Below are positions 1 to 8,783 of a stretch of 64,000 nucleotides of DNA, one piece after another. The notes beneath the pieces are model-generated. The model saw nothing but the letters and a program-made list of their open reading frames with translations, did not search any database and was not told the origin of the DNA. The number at the start of each line of letters is the position of its first letter. Within the stretch, counting starts at the first letter, position 1. A program made the translations under genes and the position numbers. This stretch comes from Roseobacter sp. HKCCD6576-2 (GTDB lineage Bacteria > Pseudomonadota > Alphaproteobacteria > Rhodobacterales > Rhodobacteraceae), in contig NZ_WVNW01000002.1 of the NCBI RefSeq assembly GCF_013179285.1, positions 372,001 to 436,000 of the forward strand. The letters run 5' to 3'.

Positions 1-181
1 TTCTAATTCGAGTTGGACGTTTGTGAGGGTGCGCGTGGTGACCACGGTCGAAGTCTGTGGTTGTTCGGAAGACTCAGTGCCTTGCCGAGGCAGCCGACCG
101 CCTACCGTTACCTTTGGTGTGCCCGTCCCTTGCCTTTGCTCATAGTTGAGCGATAGGTGTTGGCAAACGATGGGGATGTAG
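1..181. other. Leader region before the NusG-like gene
   Basis: No coding sequence or RNA gene is recognisable here. The stretch is somewhat AT-richer than the genes that follow and probably holds the promoter of the NusG-like gene. I looked for a JUMPstart/ops-type element, because RfaH-like proteins act on such sites, and did not see one. Confidence 0.4.
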
Positions 182-697
182 GTGATGAGTTTCCACGACC
201 GCGGCGCAACTTGGTTTCTGGCCCAGTTGAAGCCCAACAGCGTCAAGATCGCCGAGCGCAATCTAGAGCGGCAAGGTTTCCGGACCTTCCTACCGGTGGA
301 AGAGGTGACCAAACGCGCGAAGTCGAGATTCTTGACCACCAAACGCCCAGTGTTTCCCGGTTATATCTTTGTGTCGTTTGATATCTCCGTAGGCGGTTGG
401 CGCGCGATTAACTCGACGAACGGTATCACCCGGTTAGTCAGTTTCGGCAGAGATCCAGCGCCGGTGCCGCCCGACATTGTCTCCGGTCTGATACTTCGCT
501 GTGACGCTTTAGGCGAACTAATGCCCTCGAAGCTGCTTTCGTCGGGTGATCGAGTTGTTATGACCCACGGCCCCTTTGCGAACTTCGTGGCCGAAGTCGA
601 ACAGATCGAACCCGACCACCGTATCTGGATTCTGCTCAACATCATGGGCGGAAAAACCCGCGCTACCATCGATGCCGGGCAGGTCCGCTCAATTTGA
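182..697 (+). CDS. NusG/RfaH-family transcription elongation or antitermination factor
   Basis: A NusG-superfamily protein of about 170 residues. Residues 10-110 form the NGN domain that contacts RNA polymerase: the WFLAQLKPN start, the FLPVEEV stretch and VFPGYIFVSF are typical. A KOW domain follows (SGDRVVMTHGPFANF, then the beta-strand segment around NIMGGKTRATI). It is about the length of RfaH or NusG. The start may be GTG at 182 or ATG at 185. No secE or ribosomal protein genes are adjacent, so this is more likely a specialised RfaH/UpxY-like paralogue than housekeeping NusG. Such paralogues usually serve one long operon, often for polysaccharide, and none is visible in the window. Family membership is clear; the target is unknown. 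Confidence 0.85.
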   Translation: MMSFHDRGATWFLAQLKPNSVKIAERNLERQGFRTFLPVEEVTKRAKSRFLTTKRPVFPGYIFVSFDISVGGWRAINSTNGITRLVSFGRDPAPVPPDIVSGLILRCDALGELMPSKLLSSGDRVVMTHGPFANFVAEVEQIEPDHRIWILLNIMGGKTRATIDAGQVRSI

Positions 698-1099
698 TCC
701 AAGCAGGCTCCTTTTCAAGATAAACTGGTCTATTCTCGGGCTTGAGCTCTTCTCTGCGCTCTAAGAGGTCTAGCTGCAGCGACTGCCGAAACTTCCAATT
801 GCGTAAAGAATAGGTGGTTTTCGCGAGCTTCACGCAAGAGCCTACACTTGCACGAGAGACAGTTTGTTGTCGATCGCAGCCCCTCTCGCAGCGCATGATC
901 CGCAACGCTTCTAGAGGGCCATGCGCTCGTGGTGCCATCGGTGCGATGATCAATCATCTCATTTTGTTTTGAACGCTCAACATCGCCTGCTCAGTAGCCC
1001 ATAGTTTGAAGGATGCTCAGGAATGTTAGACATCGTTCGTTCTTTACACGTCACGCCGCCCATGATCCCGTTCGGTGGAGCTGAAGAAGGACGATCGGA
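698..1099. other. 402-bp intergenic region
   Basis: No gene is supported here; open frames lack family similarity and ribosome binding sites. The right end holds the ribosome binding site of the BKACE gene (AAGGA about 8 bases before its ATG). The rest may contain the terminator of the NusG-like gene and the promoter of the carnitine genes, but I can mark neither with confidence. Confidence 0.4.
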
Positions 1100-2014
1100 A
1101 TGCCGTTGACCATGAACCGCGAGGTTTTCATTACCTGTGCTGTGACAGGATCGGGTGGAACGCAGGAGAAATCGCCCCATGTGCCGCGGTCGCCGGCGGA
1201 GATTGCCGACAGCGCGATCGCGGCCGCGAAGGCGGGGGCGGCGATTGTACATTGCCATGTGCGCGACCCGCGGATCGGCGCCCCGTCGCGCGATCTCGGC
1301 CTCTATCGCGAGGTGACGGACCGGATTCGCGCCTCTGACACGGATGTGGTCTTGAATCTGACCGCCGGGATGGGGGGCGATATGGTGTTTGGCTCGACCG
1401 AGGCACCTTTGCCGCTCAAAGCGGCCGGGACCGACATGGCGGGCGCGACCGAGCGGATGGCGCATATTGCGGAATGTCAGCCGGAGATTTGTACGCTCGA
1501 TTGCGGCACGATGAATTTCGCGGAGGCGGATTATGTGATGACCAACACGCCCGGCATGTTGCGGGCGATGGGGCAGATGATGACCGATCTGGGTGTGAAG
1601 CCGGAGATCGAGGCGTTTGACACTGGTCATCTCTGGTTTGCCAAGCAGTTGGTGGCCGAGGGCATTCTGACCGCGCCAGCGCTTGTGCAGCTTTGTATGG
1701 GGGTGCCTTGGGGTGCGCCGAATGACCTCAATACCTATCTCGCGATGGTCAATAACGTGCCCGCCGATTGGCATTGGTCGGCCTTCAGTTTGGGCCGGGA
1801 TCAGATGCCCTTTGTCGCTGCTGCGGTTCTGGCAGGTGGCAATGTCCGGGTCGGGTTGGAGGATAATCTGTTCTTGGAGAAGGGCGTGCTGGCTACCAAT
1901 GCGCAACTGGTCGCGCGGGCCGTAACGCTGATCGAGACGATGGGCGCCCGCGTGATCGGGCCGGAGGCGGTCCGCGCCAAACTGGGCCTGACCAAGCGAG
2001 CGCCGATCTCATGA
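1100..2014 (+). CDS. Beta-keto acid cleavage enzyme (BKACE, DUF849), probable 3-dehydrocarnitine cleavage
   Basis: This 304-residue protein is a BKACE/DUF849 TIM-barrel enzyme. Members use zinc to transfer the end of a beta-keto acid to acetyl-CoA, giving acetoacetate plus a new CoA ester. The zinc-binding HCH at residues 51-53 (in IVHCHVRDP), LNLTAGMGGD, LDCGTMNF and the MGVPWGAPND segment are all present. The next plus-strand gene is a carnitine dehydrogenase-thioesterase fusion, so the likely substrate is 3-dehydrocarnitine and the product betainyl-CoA, as for CdhC of the Pseudomonas pathway. The family is certain; the substrate rests on context. The 3' end overlaps the convergent DUF1203 gene by 6 bp. 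Confidence 0.88.
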   Translation: MPLTMNREVFITCAVTGSGGTQEKSPHVPRSPAEIADSAIAAAKAGAAIVHCHVRDPRIGAPSRDLGLYREVTDRIRASDTDVVLNLTAGMGGDMVFGSTEAPLPLKAAGTDMAGATERMAHIAECQPEICTLDCGTMNFAEADYVMTNTPGMLRAMGQMMTDLGVKPEIEAFDTGHLWFAKQLVAEGILTAPALVQLCMGVPWGAPNDLNTYLAMVNNVPADWHWSAFSLGRDQMPFVAAAVLAGGNVRVGLEDNLFLEKGVLATNAQLVARAVTLIETMGARVIGPEAVRAKLGLTKRAPIS

Positions 2015-2479
2015 GGTGCGCCGGATTCGGCATTGATAGCAGTTGTTCGCGGCGCTGCGGATATCGACAAACGCGATGTCTTTGCGTTCGAATAACGCGC
2101 GCGCATATGCGGCGATCTGATCTGTCGGCACCACTTTGCCGGTGCCATAGACGATCCGTTCACCGGCGGAGTAACCCCGTATCAGGTATTCAGGCGCGCG
2201 AAGAATGGCGGGCGTCTTGTCCGATGGCTCTGCGCGGGCGCAGGGCTCCGCGCAGAGGAATATCGGGCCGGTTTCCGCATAGGGGTTTGTGGTTTCAAAC
2301 GGTTTGTGTGCCAGGACCAGATAGTCTTGCCCCAATGGCGTTTCCTCCAGACAATGACGGCAGGGATAGCCATCGCCGCCAGACACACGACGCTCGACCG
2401 GCAAGTCATAGTCGTCGCGTCCCAGGTCGCGAATTTGGGCGACGGTTTCGGTCGGTAGAGCTAGAAATTCAATATCCAT
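2009..2479 (-). CDS. DUF1203 family protein
   Basis: A 156-residue protein starting MDIEFLALPTE. The ATG at 2479 was chosen because AAGGAG lies 7 bases upstream and the family similarity begins there, not at the longer upstream start. The CRHCLEET motif and the YLIRGYS and IRSAANNCYQCRIR segments fit DUF1203, a small cytoplasmic family of unknown function. The cysteine pairs could bind metal, but this is unproven. It lies on the opposite strand between the two carnitine catabolism genes and overlaps the end of the BKACE gene. That placement suggests association with the locus, but no role can be assigned. Confidence 0.75.
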   Translation of the reverse strand: MDIEFLALPTETVAQIRDLGRDDYDLPVERRVSGGDGYPCRHCLEETPLGQDYLVLAHKPFETTNPYAETGPIFLCAEPCARAEPSDKTPAILRAPEYLIRGYSAGERIVYGTGKVVPTDQIAAYARALFERKDIAFVDIRSAANNCYQCRIRRTS

Positions 2480-2552
2480 ATCGGGTCTCCTTTGCGGCGT
2501 TTGTTGCGCGAATGCGGCGTGGGGCCGACCCGGAACATGCGGGAACGGAGCA

Positions 2553-3986
2553 ATGACGGAGCGCAAAGCGGCAGTCATCGGGGGTGGGGTCATTGGCGGC
2601 GGATGGGTGGCACGATTCCTGCTGAACGGATGGGATGTGGCGGTCTACGATCCCGATCCGGAGGCAGAGCGTAAGATCCAAGAGGTCCTGCAGAATGCGC
2701 GCCGAAGCTTGCCAGCGCTCTACGACAGAGCACTGCCAGAAGAGGGGCGCCTGACGTTCCAAAGTGACCTTGGGGAGGCATTAGATGGGGCCGCCTGGGT
2801 TCAAGAAAGCGTGCCGGAGCGGTTGGAGCTAAAGCATCAGATTCATACGGATCTGACGGCTCTTGCGCCGCCGAATGCGATCATTGGCTCGTCCACATCC
2901 GGTTTCAAACCCTCGGAACTGACCGCGCAAGGTGCGCGGGTCATCGTCGCACACCCGTTCAATCCGGTCTATCTGTTGCCGCTTGTCGAACTGGTCGGCG
3001 AGGTGGGGCAATGCGCGGACGCGGCGGCGATCCTGCGTAGTGTCGGCATGTATCCCTTGATCGTCCGCAAGGAGATTGACGCCCATATCGCGGACCGGCT
3101 TCTGGAGGCGGTCTGGCGCGAGGCGCTGTGGCTGGTCAAAGACGGGATTGCCACAACCGAAGAGATTGACGAGGCGATCCGTATGGGCTTCGGCCTCCGA
3201 TGGGCGCAGATGGGCCTGTTTGAGACCTATCGCGTGGCGGGCGGCGAAGCGGGGATGAAGCATTTCATGGCGCAGTTCGGCCCAGCGCTGGAATGGCCCT
3301 GGACCAAGCTGATGGATGTGCCGGACTTCACGCCCGAACTGGTTGACCTGATCGCGGGGCAGTCGGATGCGCAGTCGGGTCATCTATCGATCCGCGCCTT
3401 GGAGCGTCTGCGCGATGACAATCTGGTCGGCATTCTGCGCAGCTTGCGGCGAACCAAGAGCGGGGCAGGCGGGGTGATTGTGGATCATGAGGCCAGCTTG
3501 CCGTCGGTGATGGAGGAGGACTTGCCGGTGACGGTTTTGCGGCAGGTGCCAGAAACATGGACGGATTATAACGGCCATATGAACGAGGCCCATTATCTGG
3601 AGGCCGGCGCACAAGCCAGTGATCGATTCATGGAAATGATCGGCGCCGATGCAGCTTACATCGCCAGCGGGCTGAGCTATTTTACTGTTGAAAACCACGT
3701 CCGATATCTGGCGGAGGTTCATGCAGGAGACGAGTTGAAGATCACCACGCAAGTGCTGGCAACCAAAGGGAAGAAGCTGCATCTGTTTCACAGCATGACC
3801 CGCGGAGACGGCACTTTGGCGGCGACAATGGAAACCTTGCTTCTGCATATGGATTTGCAGGCTCGTAAGAGCGTCGCGCCCCAAGGGGCCGTCGCGGAGG
3901 CGCTGGCGCAATACGCCGCCGCGCATCGAGACTTGGCGATGCCGGATGGGGCCGGGCGGTTTGTCGGGCAACGGGCTGCACAATGA
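2553..3986 (+). CDS. Carnitine 3-dehydrogenase fused to a hotdog thioesterase (betainyl-CoA thioesterase)
   Basis: A 477-residue two-domain protein. Residues 1-180 are a 3-hydroxyacyl-CoA-dehydrogenase-type NAD-binding domain (GGGVIGGGWVARF, then IIGSSTSGFKPSEL and VIVAHPFNPVYLLPLVELV). About 185-300 is the helical C-terminal dehydrogenase domain. About 330-470 is a 4HBT hotdog thioesterase with the characteristic WTDYNGHMNEAHY. Rhizobial L-carnitine dehydrogenases have the same fusion, while Pseudomonas keeps the thioesterase separate (CdhB). The expected reactions are carnitine to 3-dehydrocarnitine with NAD+, and hydrolysis of the betainyl-CoA made by the BKACE enzyme, giving glycine betaine. 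The start at 2553 fits the beginning of the Rossmann strand. Confidence 0.92.
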   Translation: MTERKAAVIGGGVIGGGWVARFLLNGWDVAVYDPDPEAERKIQEVLQNARRSLPALYDRALPEEGRLTFQSDLGEALDGAAWVQESVPERLELKHQIHTDLTALAPPNAIIGSSTSGFKPSELTAQGARVIVAHPFNPVYLLPLVELVGEVGQCADAAAILRSVGMYPLIVRKEIDAHIADRLLEAVWREALWLVKDGIATTEEIDEAIRMGFGLRWAQMGLFETYRVAGGEAGMKHFMAQFGPALEWPWTKLMDVPDFTPELVDLIAGQSDAQSGHLSIRALERLRDDNLVGILRSLRRTKSGAGGVIVDHEASLPSVMEEDLPVTVLRQVPETWTDYNGHMNEAHYLEAGAQASDRFMEMIGADAAYIASGLSYFTVENHVRYLAEVHAGDELKITTQVLATKGKKLHLFHSMTRGDGTLAATMETLLLHMDLQARKSVAPQGAVAEALAQYAAAHRDLAMPDGAGRFVGQRAAQ

Positions 3987-4184
3987 GCTTGTGACGGCAA
4001 TGGGTGCGATGCCCGCAATGCGGCTCAGGAGACTGTCTGATCACCCGGGCCGAATTGCTTCTGACTTCCGCTGCCATACCCACGCAAACATCAGCGAATG
4101 AACTGACCGCGCCACAGCGGCGAGAAGCGTCGGGTCATGTATGCGGTTCGTCAGGTGGCGCAGAAAAGCTGGGCCGCCAGGTGT
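3987..4184. other. Convergent intergenic region between carnitine and tor genes
   Basis: About 200 bp between the convergent ends of the carnitine dehydrogenase and torT genes. No gene is supported and no clear terminator hairpin was found. Confidence 0.4.
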
Positions 4185-5123
4185 CTAGTCGAGATCCGGG
4201 AAATAATCCGGCGGGGAGAGCGTAACCGCGTTCAGAGCGTCGCTCTGTGGTGTCAGCACGACAATTTCTGGTCCGAAAAGCCGGTTCGGATCGCCGGTGC
4301 CGTCGCGCCCAAGCGCTTGTCGGATCGCCAGTTCACCTTGCGCCGCCGGGTCGTCGAAAGGGGCGGCGCCGATCCGGCCATTCATCAGCCCCCTTAGGAC
4401 GGAGTGATTGGCATAGGTTGCATAGAGAAGCGGCGTTGGACCGTCACCAACGGCGATCAGCCCAACGGCGGCTTCGATGGCCGGAGCGCTGCCAATCAAG
4501 ATATCTGTGTCCGGCGCGTCAGAGAGCGCCTCATAAACCAGCGCCAATTGCTCCGGCACACCGGTATCAGCGCCGTAAATGGTGCTGATCGTGACGGCAC
4601 TATCGGCCAGCCCGGCTCGCAACCCGTCCAGCAAGGGGGTGGTCCAGCCCGACTCTGGCGGTCCGGTGATCAGGGTGGCGCTGAGCTCGCCCGATCCGAC
4701 CGGGTGCAGGTCCGCCATGTGGCGGCCGAGATCCAGGCCCATATCATACCAATCGACCCCAACACGGCCACTCAGCGCGGGGGAATGCAATTCATTGACC
4801 AGCGCATAGACCGGAACTTCATGCGCTGCGGTCGCAATTGCCCGCAGCAGGACGGGATGATCGGCACTGACCGCGCCGATCAAAATGGCGTTGGCGTCGC
4901 GCGCGACGCAATCGCTCAGTTGCGCGATCTGTGCGGCCCGCGCGTTATAGCCGCCGGCCTCCATCATGATCAGGTCCACCGCTTGACGATCGGCCTCTTG
5001 TTCCAACCCAAAACCGACGCTGAGCCAGTACTCATCCTTGAAATGCGGGACCAAGACGCAGAAGAGCGGCGTAGCGGATGCGGCAGATGCCCACAGACCC
5101 ATCGCCAAACCCGCCCCAATCAT
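4185..5123 (-). CDS. torT: TorT-like periplasmic TMAO-sensing protein
   Basis: A 312-residue periplasmic binding protein of the sugar-binding (Peripla_BP) fold. The ATG at 5123 gives a good signal peptide (MIGAGLAMGLWASAASA, mature start near TPLF) and has GGGGA upstream. Segments such as LVPHFKDEYWLSVGFGLEQEA, NAILIGAVSAD and the PPES loop resemble TorT, which binds TMAO and presents it to the sensor TorS. It lies head-to-head with torS, 34 bp apart, so the two likely share a promoter region. Placement with torS, torR and torA makes the assignment strong. No direct TMAO-binding residues were verified. Confidence 0.85.
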   Translation of the reverse strand: MIGAGLAMGLWASAASATPLFCVLVPHFKDEYWLSVGFGLEQEADRQAVDLIMMEAGGYNARAAQIAQLSDCVARDANAILIGAVSADHPVLLRAIATAAHEVPVYALVNELHSPALSGRVGVDWYDMGLDLGRHMADLHPVGSGELSATLITGPPESGWTTPLLDGLRAGLADSAVTISTIYGADTGVPEQLALVYEALSDAPDTDILIGSAPAIEAAVGLIAVGDGPTPLLYATYANHSVLRGLMNGRIGAAPFDDPAAQGELAIRQALGRDGTGDPNRLFGPEIVVLTPQSDALNAVTLSPPDYFPDLD

Positions 5124-5157
5124 TGCACGTCCCCATTGCGCGCCATACTGTTCCGCC

Positions 5158-7983
5158 GTGTTCCAGAGCCGTTTTGACACGCGTTTGATCCTGATCCTGT
5201 CTGCCATGGGCCTTTTGGCCGTGATGGTGGGCGTGGCCGCCGTGGTGGTCAATCGCTATGTGATCCAAAGCCATGACACCTTGATCCAAAGCAATTTGCC
5301 GCGAATACAACTGGCCAGCGAAATCGGCGCGGATGTTGAATTTGTTGGGACGGTGTCGACGGCGTTTGTGCGGGCGGACACCCGGGCCGATCTCGATCGA
5401 ATGGTCGCGCGGTTGGGCGACGCGGTGGATCGGATCGAGGCGGGCGTCCGTCTGTTGGAAGACGGGGAAGGTGCGGACGATCCGGCAGATTTGCCAACCG
5501 AAGATAGTGCAGCCGAAATTTTGGACCGCATCGCGACGGTCGGGCGGCAATCGTTAGAGCTCTCTGCGCGGGTCAGAGCAGAACACGAGGCGCTTGACCG
5601 CGAGGGCGCGGCTTTTACCGCGCTTGTTGGAGAAGAGATCGGGCTTGCGCGCCTGAGGGTTACAGCGACCATTGTCGGGCTCTATACCGGGGTTGATGGC
5701 GACCTCCGCCCAGTGCTGGACGATTTGGCCGACGAGTATTTCTTCGCGTTCGAGCGGCTGACTGAGTTGGGCCGATTGGTCGACGGCATGCGGCTCAAAA
5801 CGCAATCGCTTCCTGCAATGATGACATCGGCGCGGCTCGAAGAGACGCATCGGGCGCTGGTGGTGCAAGTGGCAGATGCCGAACAGCGCCTCGGTTTCCT
5901 GTTATCTGACACGGCGCGTGGGGCGGCGGCGCAGCATTTGGCAGCATATCGCGCGGCGCTGGCACCCGGCGGGTTGGTCGCGTTGCAGCGAGAGCGCGTG
6001 CTCCTGGCCGATCGCTTCGTTGCGGAAAGCCGATTGCTAAACCGGCGCATAACGGCTTTGTCCAACCGCGCCCGCGTGGCACAGACCATTTCTCAAACGG
6101 CCAGCCTGGCGCGGGTCGAGGCGGTAAACCAGCGCGCGGCTCTGCTGACCACGGCCCTGATAGTCGGGGTTGCGCTTGCGGTTGGGCTGGCCGGGGTGTT
6201 GTGGATCTACGCGCGGCGCCGCCTCGTCTCGCGGCTTGGCGATGTCTCTCGTCAAATCGTTGCTGTGGCGCGTGGGACTCACGACCAACCGGTGCCGATC
6301 ACTGGGCGTGACGAGATTGGGCGGATGGAAAAGGCCCTCAACATCCTGCGCCGCCGGTCCGCCGAGGCGACACGTTTGCAGGCCAGCCTTGAGGAGGCCG
6401 TGATCGCGCGTACCGGCGATCTGGTGCGCGAGATGCAGGCCTCCGATACCGCGCGGGCCGATGCCGAAGCCATCGCGCGCAGCAAAACGGAGCTTCTGGC
6501 GCTCATGAGCCACGAAATCCGGACCCCCCTGAATGGGATAGTCGGAATGCTCGGGTTGCTGGCCGCCGAAACCCAAGATGAGGAGCAAGCCAAGCGCGTG
6601 CAGATCGCGCATCGCTCGGCCCGCGATCTTTTGGATATCAGCAATGAGTTGCTCAACTTCGCCGCCAGCGATGATGCCGAGAATGGCCCCCGCGACGTTC
6701 ATTTCTTGCTCCGGGATTTGGTTGGGCAGTTGGAGCTTCAGTTGCGAACTCTGGCGGCGCCAAAAGGGTTGGAGGCAACGATAGAACTGATCGAGCCTGC
6801 GCCGCATGTGCTGGTGGGCGATGTGGTCAAAATCCGCCAAATCCTCTCCAACCTGATTTCGAACGCGGTCAAATACACCGATGCCGGGCGTGTCTCGGTT
6901 CTGATCGATCATGGGATTTCGGAAGCGGATGGGCAGATCGTTTTATCGATCACCGTCGCCGATACCGGAGTTGGCATGTCTGAAGCGGCGCTGGCCGAGG
7001 CCTTCGATGCTTATGCGCGCGCCACTGCTGCCCGGCAGTCCGGGATTGAGGGGATCGGTCTTGGCCTTGCCATTTCGCGGTCGCTCACAACGGCGCTTGG
7101 CGGTGCGCTTGACGTGCAAAGCGCGCCCGGCGTCGGCAGTCGGTTCACCTTATCGGTGCCGCTTGGCCTCGGAGACCCGGATCTGATCGTCAGGGAGGTT
7201 GATCTTGATGAGGCAGCGTTTGCAGATCCGCGCCGAGTGTTGATTATTGACGATCATGCCGTCAACCGTCTGGTCGCCCGTGGTTATCTGGAAAAGATGG
7301 GGTGCGATGTGGTTGAGGTGGCCACCGGGCGGGCAGGGCTCGCCGCTGTGCAGGATGGGCCTTTCGATCTGGTCCTGATTGATCTCGACTTGCCCGACAT
7401 GTCGGGGCAGTCGGTGGCCGAAGGGCTTTCCGATCAGCCTCAGGCCGGGCGTTTGGTGGCTCTGACCGCGCATCTGATCGAGGATACCGAGATGGAGCGG
7501 ACTCGATTGGGCGTGTCCCGCATTCTGGCAAAACCGATTTCCCCGCGTGCGCTGGCCGATTGTCTGTCTGATGATCTGACCACGCATGCGGACCAGCCAC
7601 GCGAGACAGTATCTTCCGACCCGGTCCTCGAAACCCTGCTCAGTGATAGGGTTGATCTGGGTGAGGAGACGACCGCTCGCATCGTGGCGGAGTTTCTAAC
7701 CGATCTGCCAAACGCCATTGACCGCATTCGCGACGCCGGCGCTGATGATGGGGGATCATCTGACGATCTGGCCGCTGCCCGACGCGCGGCGGCACATCGG
7801 CTAAAGGGCGCGGCATCGAATTTCCGATTGGACGCCTTATGCGATTTGATGCTGCGGATTGAGGCGGGCGACGAGGTTTCCGACGCGCAACTCACCACCG
7901 CGGCGGAGGCTGCGGCGCGTCAATTGTCCGAGGCAGCAACCCAGTCCGGCCTTCACGTTGTGGCCGGGTCGACGAACCGATAG
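5158..7983 (+). CDS. torS: TorS hybrid sensor histidine kinase
   Basis: A tripartite hybrid kinase, about 941 residues if translation starts at the GTG at 5158, which begins FQSRFDTRLIL just before the first membrane helix. Any earlier start would run deep into torT. Order: TM helix (about 9-31), long periplasmic sensor, second TM (ALIVGVALAVGLAGVLWIY), HAMP, HisKA with the phospho-His in LMSHEIRTPLNGIVGM, HATPase (NLISNAVKY, DTGVGM, GIGLGLAISR), a receiver domain (IIDDH; acceptor Asp in LVLIDLDLPDMSG) and a C-terminal Hpt domain (AAHRLKGAASNF). This matches E. coli TorS in architecture and size. It should relay phosphate to TorR. Its 3' end overlaps the convergent torR gene by 31 bp. Confidence 0.92.
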   Translation: MFQSRFDTRLILILSAMGLLAVMVGVAAVVVNRYVIQSHDTLIQSNLPRIQLASEIGADVEFVGTVSTAFVRADTRADLDRMVARLGDAVDRIEAGVRLLEDGEGADDPADLPTEDSAAEILDRIATVGRQSLELSARVRAEHEALDREGAAFTALVGEEIGLARLRVTATIVGLYTGVDGDLRPVLDDLADEYFFAFERLTELGRLVDGMRLKTQSLPAMMTSARLEETHRALVVQVADAEQRLGFLLSDTARGAAAQHLAAYRAALAPGGLVALQRERVLLADRFVAESRLLNRRITALSNRARVAQTISQTASLARVEAVNQRAALLTTALIVGVALAVGLAGVLWIYARRRLVSRLGDVSRQIVAVARGTHDQPVPITGRDEIGRMEKALNILRRRSAEATRLQASLEEAVIARTGDLVREMQASDTARADAEAIARSKTELLALMSHEIRTPLNGIVGMLGLLAAETQDEEQAKRVQIAHRSARDLLDISNELLNFAASDDAENGPRDVHFLLRDLVGQLELQLRTLAAPKGLEATIELIEPAPHVLVGDVVKIRQILSNLISNAVKYTDAGRVSVLIDHGISEADGQIVLSITVADTGVGMSEAALAEAFDAYARATAARQSGIEGIGLGLAISRSLTTALGGALDVQSAPGVGSRFTLSVPLGLGDPDLIVREVDLDEAAFADPRRVLIIDDHAVNRLVARGYLEKMGCDVVEVATGRAGLAAVQDGPFDLVLIDLDLPDMSGQSVAEGLSDQPQAGRLVALTAHLIEDTEMERTRLGVSRILAKPISPRALADCLSDDLTTHADQPRETVSSDPVLETLLSDRVDLGEETTARIVAEFLTDLPNAIDRIRDAGADDGGSSDDLAAARRAAAHRLKGAASNFRLDALCDLMLRIEAGDEVSDAQLTTAAEAAARQLSEAATQSGLHVVAGSTNR

Positions 7984-8663
7984 CCCTGGCCGTGCACGGT
8001 GAGAAGCCAGTCTGGTGTGGTCGCGTCCTCTTCCAGCTTTTTGCGGAGCCGCCCGACAACGACATCGATCATCCGGTCATTGGGTCGGTCCGGATCACGC
8101 CCGAGCATCTCCGAGAGCCGCCCACGGCTCAGCGTTTGCCCGGGGTGGTCCGTGAGGGCCGCGAGCACCTCAAACTCCTGCTGCGTCAGCGTTTCGACGC
8201 GGCTGACCGAAACCAGCCGGCGTCGAATACGGTCAAAGCGCCAAGGGCCGAACACATCCACCGGCGGCGGACCTTCCGGGGCTTGGCCGATATCCGCGAT
8301 GCGCGCCAGAAGGTTCTTCACCCGCGCGGCCAATTCGCGTTTGTCGAAAGGCTTGGTGACATAGTCATCGGCGCCCATTTCCAGGCCGACGATCTTGTCG
8401 ACCTGATCATCGCGCGCGGTTAGCAGGATGATCCCAACCCGGGAGGCCGCGCGCTGTTCGCGCGTGATCGTCAGCCCATCTTTGCCGCCGAGATTGATAT
8501 CCACCAGCAACAGTTCTGCCGGGTCGCGGGCCAAGACGGCCTCCATCTCCTCCGCGTTTGCGGCATCGCTGACGCGGTAGCCCTGGCCGCTGAGATAGGC
8601 GACGAGGCGCATCCGGGTGGTGCGGTCGTCTTCGACGACAAGGATATGGGGCAGGGGCGTCAT
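7953..8663 (-). CDS. torR: TorR response regulator
   Basis: A 236-residue OmpR/PhoB-type regulator. The receiver domain spans residues 1-120, with the acid pocket EDD at 11-13, the phospho-acceptor Asp at 55 (LLLVDINLGG) and the conserved Lys in YVTKPFDKRELAAR. The winged helix-turn-helix DNA-binding domain follows from about residue 130 (LTQQEFEVLAALTDHPGQTLSR and the wing KLEEDATTPDWLLTVHGQGYRF). It lies between torS and torA, divergent from torA with 120 bp between the starts. The natural reading is activation of torA in response to TMAO. Confidence 0.93.
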   Translation of the reverse strand: MTPLPHILVVEDDRTTRMRLVAYLSGQGYRVSDAANAEEMEAVLARDPAELLLVDINLGGKDGLTITREQRAASRVGIILLTARDDQVDKIVGLEMGADDYVTKPFDKRELAARVKNLLARIADIGQAPEGPPPVDVFGPWRFDRIRRRLVSVSRVETLTQQEFEVLAALTDHPGQTLSRGRLSEMLGRDPDRPNDRMIDVVVGRLRKKLEEDATTPDWLLTVHGQGYRFVDPATT

Positions 8664-8700
8664 GGTGTTTACAATTCTTCACATCTTCGTACAGGCCGCC

Positions 8701-8714
8701 TTGACGTGCATCAA
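8701..8714. promoter_or_regulatory. Crp/Fnr-type operator upstream of torA
   Basis: TTGACGTGCATCAA matches the Fnr/Dnr consensus TTGAY-N4-RTCAA. It lies between torR and torA, 70 bp before the torA start. No Fnr-type regulator gene is in the window, so the binding protein would be encoded elsewhere. Confidence 0.7.
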
Positions 8715-8783
8715 CAGGGTGACAGGCGCTGCGGCGGTAAAATCGGGCAGAAAATATCAGAAAGAGCTAAGGAGGCTTCTCCC

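Noticed and set aside
977-1906. 309-codon minus-strand open stretch opposite the BKACE gene
   Set aside because: Histidine- and arginine-rich mirror translation of a real gene with no family match.
8674-8690. Possible TorR boxes (TTCACATC-like) between torR and torA
   Set aside because: Only partial likeness to the E. coli decamer; the site for this lineage is not known to me, so it was not listed as a feature.
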